This document shows positions 13,480-15,812 of a stretch of DNA of 15,812 nt, piece by piece. The notes below the pieces were generated by a model. That model worked only from the letters and a program-made list of their open reading frames with translations, did not search any database and was not told where the DNA came from. Position 1 is the stretch's first letter; the number at the start of each line of letters is the position of its first letter. This DNA comes from Microbacteriaceae bacterium (lineage in GTDB: Bacteria; Actinomycetota; Actinomycetes; Actinomycetales; Microbacteriaceae), in the NCBI GenBank assembly GCA_011620705.1, contig WOYR01000185.1, positions 1 through 15,812 of the forward strand. The letters are read 5' to 3'. Made by a program: the position numbers and the translations under genes.

Positions 13480-14382
13480 ATGACCGAGAGCAGCACCACC
13501 GCAGACCTGGGCACCAGCCGCGTCAAGCGCGGACTCGCCGAGATGCTCAAGGGAGGCGTCATCATGGATGTCGTCACCGCCGAGCAGGCGCGCATCGCCG
13601 AGGACGCCGGGGCCGTCGCGGTCATGGCGCTGGAGCGGGTGCCCGCCGACATCCGTGCGCAGGGCGGTGTGGCGCGGATGAGCGACCCCGACCTGATCGA
13701 CTCGATCATCGCCGAAGTGTCGATCCCCGTCATGGCCAAGGCCCGCATCGGCCACTTCGTCGAGGCCCAGGTGCTGCAGTCGCTCGGCGTGGACTACATC
13801 GACGAGTCTGAGGTGCTCTCGCCGGCCGACTACGTGAACCACATCGACAAGTGGCCGTTCACCGTGCCCTTCGTCTGCGGTGCGACCAACCTCGGCGAAG
13901 CCCTGCGCCGCATCACCGAAGGCGCCGCGATGATCCGCTCCAAAGGCGAGGCCGGCACCGGTGATGTCTCGGAGGCGACCAAGCACATCCGCACGATCAC
14001 GGGCGAGATCCGCGCACTGACCGCCAAGACCAAGGATGAGCTGTACGTCGCGGCCAAGGAGTTGCAGGCCCCGTACGAACTGGTCGCCGAGATCGCCTCG
14101 ACGGGCAAGCTCCCGGTGGTGCTGTTCACAGCGGGCGGCGTGGCCACGCCGGCCGATGCTGCGCTCATGATGCAGCTCGGCGCCGACGGCGTGTTCGTGG
14201 GTTCCGGGATCTTCAAGTCGGGCAACCCGGCGGCGCGCGCGGCGGCCATCGTCAGGGCGACGACCTTCTTCGACGACCCCGACGTGGTGGCGCGAGCCTC
14301 GCGCGGACTCGGCGAGGCGATGGTGGGGATCAACGTCGCCGACATCCCGGCGCCGCACCGCCTCGCCGATCGTGGCTGGTAA
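13480..14382 (+). CDS. pdxS: Pyridoxal 5'-phosphate synthase, PdxS subunit
   Basis: PdxS builds PLP (vitamin B6) from ribose 5-phosphate, glyceraldehyde 3-phosphate and ammonia. It forms a dodecamer to which PdxT delivers ammonia from glutamine. The 300-residue length is typical. The (beta/alpha)8 barrel is complete: MLKGGVIMDV with Asp30, ALERVPADIRAQGGVARM, MAKARIGHFVEAQ with the sugar-binding Lys87, FVCGATNLGEALRRI, and MIRSKGEAGTG with the second catalytic lysine Lys155. These three residues sit 6 positions later than Asp24, Lys81 and Lys149 of the Bacillus enzyme, a uniform offset that supports the start. The N-terminal extension is Ser/Thr-rich. The stop codon lies inside the pdxT gene, an 11-base overlap, consistent with translational coupling and matched subunit supply. 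Confidence 0.98.
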   Translation: MTESSTTADLGTSRVKRGLAEMLKGGVIMDVVTAEQARIAEDAGAVAVMALERVPADIRAQGGVARMSDPDLIDSIIAEVSIPVMAKARIGHFVEAQVLQSLGVDYIDESEVLSPADYVNHIDKWPFTVPFVCGATNLGEALRRITEGAAMIRSKGEAGTGDVSEATKHIRTITGEIRALTAKTKDELYVAAKELQAPYELVAEIASTGKLPVVLFTAGGVATPADAALMMQLGADGVFVGSGIFKSGNPAARAAAIVRATTFFDDPDVVARASRGLGEAMVGINVADIPAPHRLADRGW

Positions 14383-14986
14383 CGGGAACGGTTCGGCGCG
14401 ACCGCGGGTCGGCGTCCTCGCCCTCCAGGGCGACTTCCGGGAGCACCTGATGGTGCTGCGGGAACTCGGCGCGGATGCGGTGCCGGTGCGCCGCGAAAGC
14501 GAACTCGACGGCGTGGCCGGCCTCGTCATCCCGGGCGGCGAGTCGAGCGTGATGGACAAGCTGAGCCGCACCTTCGGCCTGGCGGAGCCCCTCAAGGCGC
14601 GCATCGCCGCGGGGATGCCGGTCTACGGCACCTGCGCCGGCCTGATCATGCTGGCCGACACCGTGCTCGACGCGGTTCCCGGCCAGCAGAGTCTTGGCGG
14701 ACTCGACATCGCGGTGCGCCGCAACGCATTCGGCAACCAGCTGGACTCCTTCGAGACCGACCTCGAGATCCCGGAGCTCGGCGAAGAGCCGGTGCACGCG
14801 GTGTTCATCCGGGCACCGGTTGTCGAGAGGGTCGGGCCGAAGGCCCATGCCCTGTCCAGCCTCGCCGATGGCCGCGTCGTCGCGGTCGAGCAGGGGAATC
14901 TGCTCGGCACCTCCTTCCACCCGGAGATGACCGACGAGTACCGCTTCCATGCGCGCTTCCTCGACAGGGTGCGTGGCGCAGCCTAG
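14372..14986 (+). CDS. pdxT: Pyridoxal 5'-phosphate synthase, glutaminase subunit PdxT
   Basis: PdxT hydrolyses glutamine and channels ammonia to PdxS. The 204-residue class I-type glutaminase has VGVLALQGDFREH at the N-terminus, the oxyanion loop PGGESS (residues 54-59), the nucleophile Cys88 in YGTCAGL, and the catalytic pair His183-Pro-Glu185 in SFHPEMTDE. The triad is complete. The GTG at 14372 lies within the last codons of pdxS. An N-terminal Asn/Gly/Ser-rich stretch of about 10 residues precedes the fold, so a slightly later start cannot be excluded, but no better initiation codon is visible before the conserved GVLALQGD. The gene faces a small opposite-strand gene whose 3' end lies about 50 bases downstream. 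Confidence 0.97.
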   Translation: MAGNGNGSARPRVGVLALQGDFREHLMVLRELGADAVPVRRESELDGVAGLVIPGGESSVMDKLSRTFGLAEPLKARIAAGMPVYGTCAGLIMLADTVLDAVPGQQSLGGLDIAVRRNAFGNQLDSFETDLEIPELGEEPVHAVFIRAPVVERVGPKAHALSSLADGRVVAVEQGNLLGTSFHPEMTDEYRFHARFLDRVRGAA

Positions 14987-15028
14987 ATCCGCGCGAGCGT
15001 CCGGTGCGGGCGGGGCGTCAGAAGCCCT

Positions 15029-15040
15029 GGCCGTGCGGCC
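15029..15040. terminator. Small stem-loop between convergent gene ends
   Basis: GGCC-GTGC-GGCC can form a short G/C hairpin just after pdxT and at the stop of the convergent minus-strand gene. There is no T-run and the stem is only 4-5 bp. It is listed because it is the only hairpin I see in the 53-base gap. Confidence 0.2.
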
Positions 15041-15492
15041 TACAGCCGTTCGGTGCGGACCGTCGCGCTCATCGGCGAAGCCGATGCGATCGCGCGGTAT
15101 GCGGGCGAGGAGCGCAGCTCAGCGCCGAACTCGTCGACCGATGCGGGCGAGAAGCACCAGGCGTGCCCGCGGCCGAGAGCGCGGCGGCCGGGAGTCCAGC
15201 GGTAGGCGAGGGTGAGGCAGAGCTGGGTGATGGCATCCTCGTTCTCGCGCACGAGCTGGCGGGTGAGGCCGATCGTGAAGCGTTCGGCGTCCGCATCCGG
15301 CCCCCACTGCCAGAGCAGGCCGTCGCCCTCCTCGGCCACGCGGGCGTGCTGCGCGCGGCACTCGCGGTAGAACCCCATGGCGAGAGTGACGGCATCCGTC
15401 GCGCGGAGAGTGTCGAGCGGCGTGCCCGACTCGGCGGCGAAGCGGCGCAGGGCACTCTCCGCGGAGGAGATCCGGAACCAGCGGGAGACCAC
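15040..15492 (-). CDS. Small conserved-looking protein of unknown function
   Basis: I do not recognise a family. The 150-residue protein is soluble-looking, with no signal peptide or membrane segment. It is mixed helical, with a clear Trp/Gly motif LLWQWGPDAD near residues 59-68, a RFTIGLTRQLVR segment that looks like a beta-strand plus helix, and LCLTLAYRWTPGRRALGRG followed by HAWCF. The frame shows normal high third-position G/C and is led by TAGGCT placed 6 bases before its GTG, so I take it as a real gene. It lies on the opposite strand between pdxT and the yebC-family gene, convergent with pdxT and divergent from yebC. That position suggests it is independently transcribed and not part of either operon. 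Confidence 0.7.
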   Translation of the reverse strand: MVSRWFRISSAESALRRFAAESGTPLDTLRATDAVTLAMGFYRECRAQHARVAEEGDGLLWQWGPDADAERFTIGLTRQLVRENEDAITQLCLTLAYRWTPGRRALGRGHAWCFSPASVDEFGAELRSSPAYRAIASASPMSATVRTERL

Positions 15493-15498
15493 CCGCCG

Positions 15499-15504
15499 AG
15501 CCTA
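15499..15504 (-). promoter_or_regulatory. -10 box of a leaderless promoter for the 15492 gene
   Basis: On the minus strand TAGGCT is followed by 6 bases and then GTG at 15492-15490. This supports that start codon and a leaderless mRNA. It lies 40 bases from the oppositely oriented TAGAAT of the yebC-family gene, so the two divergent promoters share a compact region. Confidence 0.5.
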
Positions 15505-15543
15505 GCCGCGCAGGCGGACCGCGGAGCCAGGGCGGCGGCTGGT

Positions 15544-15549
15544 TAGAAT
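15544..15549 (+). promoter_or_regulatory. -10 box for the yebC-family gene
   Basis: TAGAAT fits TANNNT. With a start near 15557 the mRNA would carry a leader of about 50 bases and a ribosome-binding site AGAAGG at 15595-15600, 6 bases before the GTG at 15607. Confidence 0.55.
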
Positions 15550-15606
15550 CGTGGAAGGTTCGGCGCGGCGCGCGGCTGCTGAACCGGCAGAACGAGAAGG
15601 GGCACC

Positions 15607-15812
15607 GTGAGCGGGCATTCCAAGTGGGCGACGACCAAGCACAAGAAAGCGGTCATCGACCAGCGCCGTGCCAAGTCGTTCGCCAAGCTCATCAAGAACA
15701 TCGAGGTCGCGGCCAAGATCGGCGGCGCGGATCTCTCCGGCAACCCGACCCTGTACGACGCCGTGCAGAAGGCCAAGAAGACCTCGGTGCCCAACGAGAA
15801 CATCGACCGCGC
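15607..15812 (+). CDS. YebC/PmpR-family protein, N-terminal part (partial)
   Basis: The GTG at 15607, preceded by AGAAGGGG, opens a frame that runs off the right edge after 68 codons. It begins SGHSKWATTKHKKAVIDQRR and continues AKSFAKLIKNIEVAAKIGG and KTSVPNENIDR, the highly conserved N-terminus of YebC-type proteins. The family was named as transcriptional regulators, but some members act on the ribosome to relieve stalling at proline stretches. In many actinobacteria the gene is followed by ruvC-ruvA-ruvB (Holliday-junction processing); those would lie beyond the window. Full-length proteins have about 250 residues. Nothing in the visible part is unusual. Confidence 0.95.
   Translation, partial: MSGHSKWATTKHKKAVIDQRRAKSFAKLIKNIEVAAKIGGADLSGNPTLYDAVQKAKKTSVPNENIDR

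Noticed and set aside
1..15812. CRISPR array or defence island
   Set aside because: No regularly spaced direct repeats occur; the only tandem repeat is the 15-base coding repeat in the HNH gene. No cas, restriction-methylation or toxin-antitoxin genes are recognisable.

Overview
The window is high-GC actinobacterial DNA. Frequent GTG starts, TANNNT -10 boxes placed 6-7 bases before start codons (leaderless transcripts), a LexA-like box of the TCGAAC/GTTCGA type and the family-specific sequences of ThrRS, PdxS and YebC all fit the Micrococcales, most likely Microbacteriaceae. The genus cannot be fixed from the sequence alone.

Layout. (1) 1-224, minus: 5' end of a sugar ABC-transporter permease, divergent from (2) 347-4883, plus: three translationally coupled genes, an FO-synthase-like radical SAM fusion (CofG-CofH/FbiC type), an alpha/beta-hydrolase-fold protein and a Baeyer-Villiger-type flavin monooxygenase. 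(3) 4980-8059: a two-gene envelope-polysaccharide-like pair, a MshEN-GT2 membrane glycosyltransferase overlapping a polytopic membrane protein. (4) 8119-10666: thrS followed by a HIT-family (Ap4A phosphorylase-like) gene. (5) 10667-13434: an accessory-looking block with a frameshifted SecD-P1-like lipoprotein gene, about 270 bases without a convincing gene, a frameshifted remnant of a secreted metalloprotease, and an intact DUF222-HNH endonuclease gene with a LexA-like box on its promoter. (6) 13480-15812: pdxS-pdxT (PLP synthase), a small unknown gene on the opposite strand, and the start of a yebC-family gene.

How they work together. pdxS and pdxT encode the two halves of one enzyme. thrS-HIT and pdxS-pdxT-yebC are blocks that also lie close together in mycobacteria, so the lipoprotein/protease/HNH block between them looks like an insertion or a replacement of core genes.

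The most unusual item is region 2. The CofG half of the FbiC-like protein keeps its CX3CX2C iron-sulfur motif, but the CofH half has lost all three cluster cysteines and has a shorter loop there. The next gene is an alpha/beta-hydrolase-fold protein whose nucleophile serine is alanine although the acid and histidine remain. The third is a Baeyer-Villiger-type monooxygenase with intact motifs. All three frames are open and coupled by 4-base overlaps, which suggests a maintained operon with a repurposed radical SAM protein rather than simple decay. That is inference: the sequence shows the residue losses, not the function.
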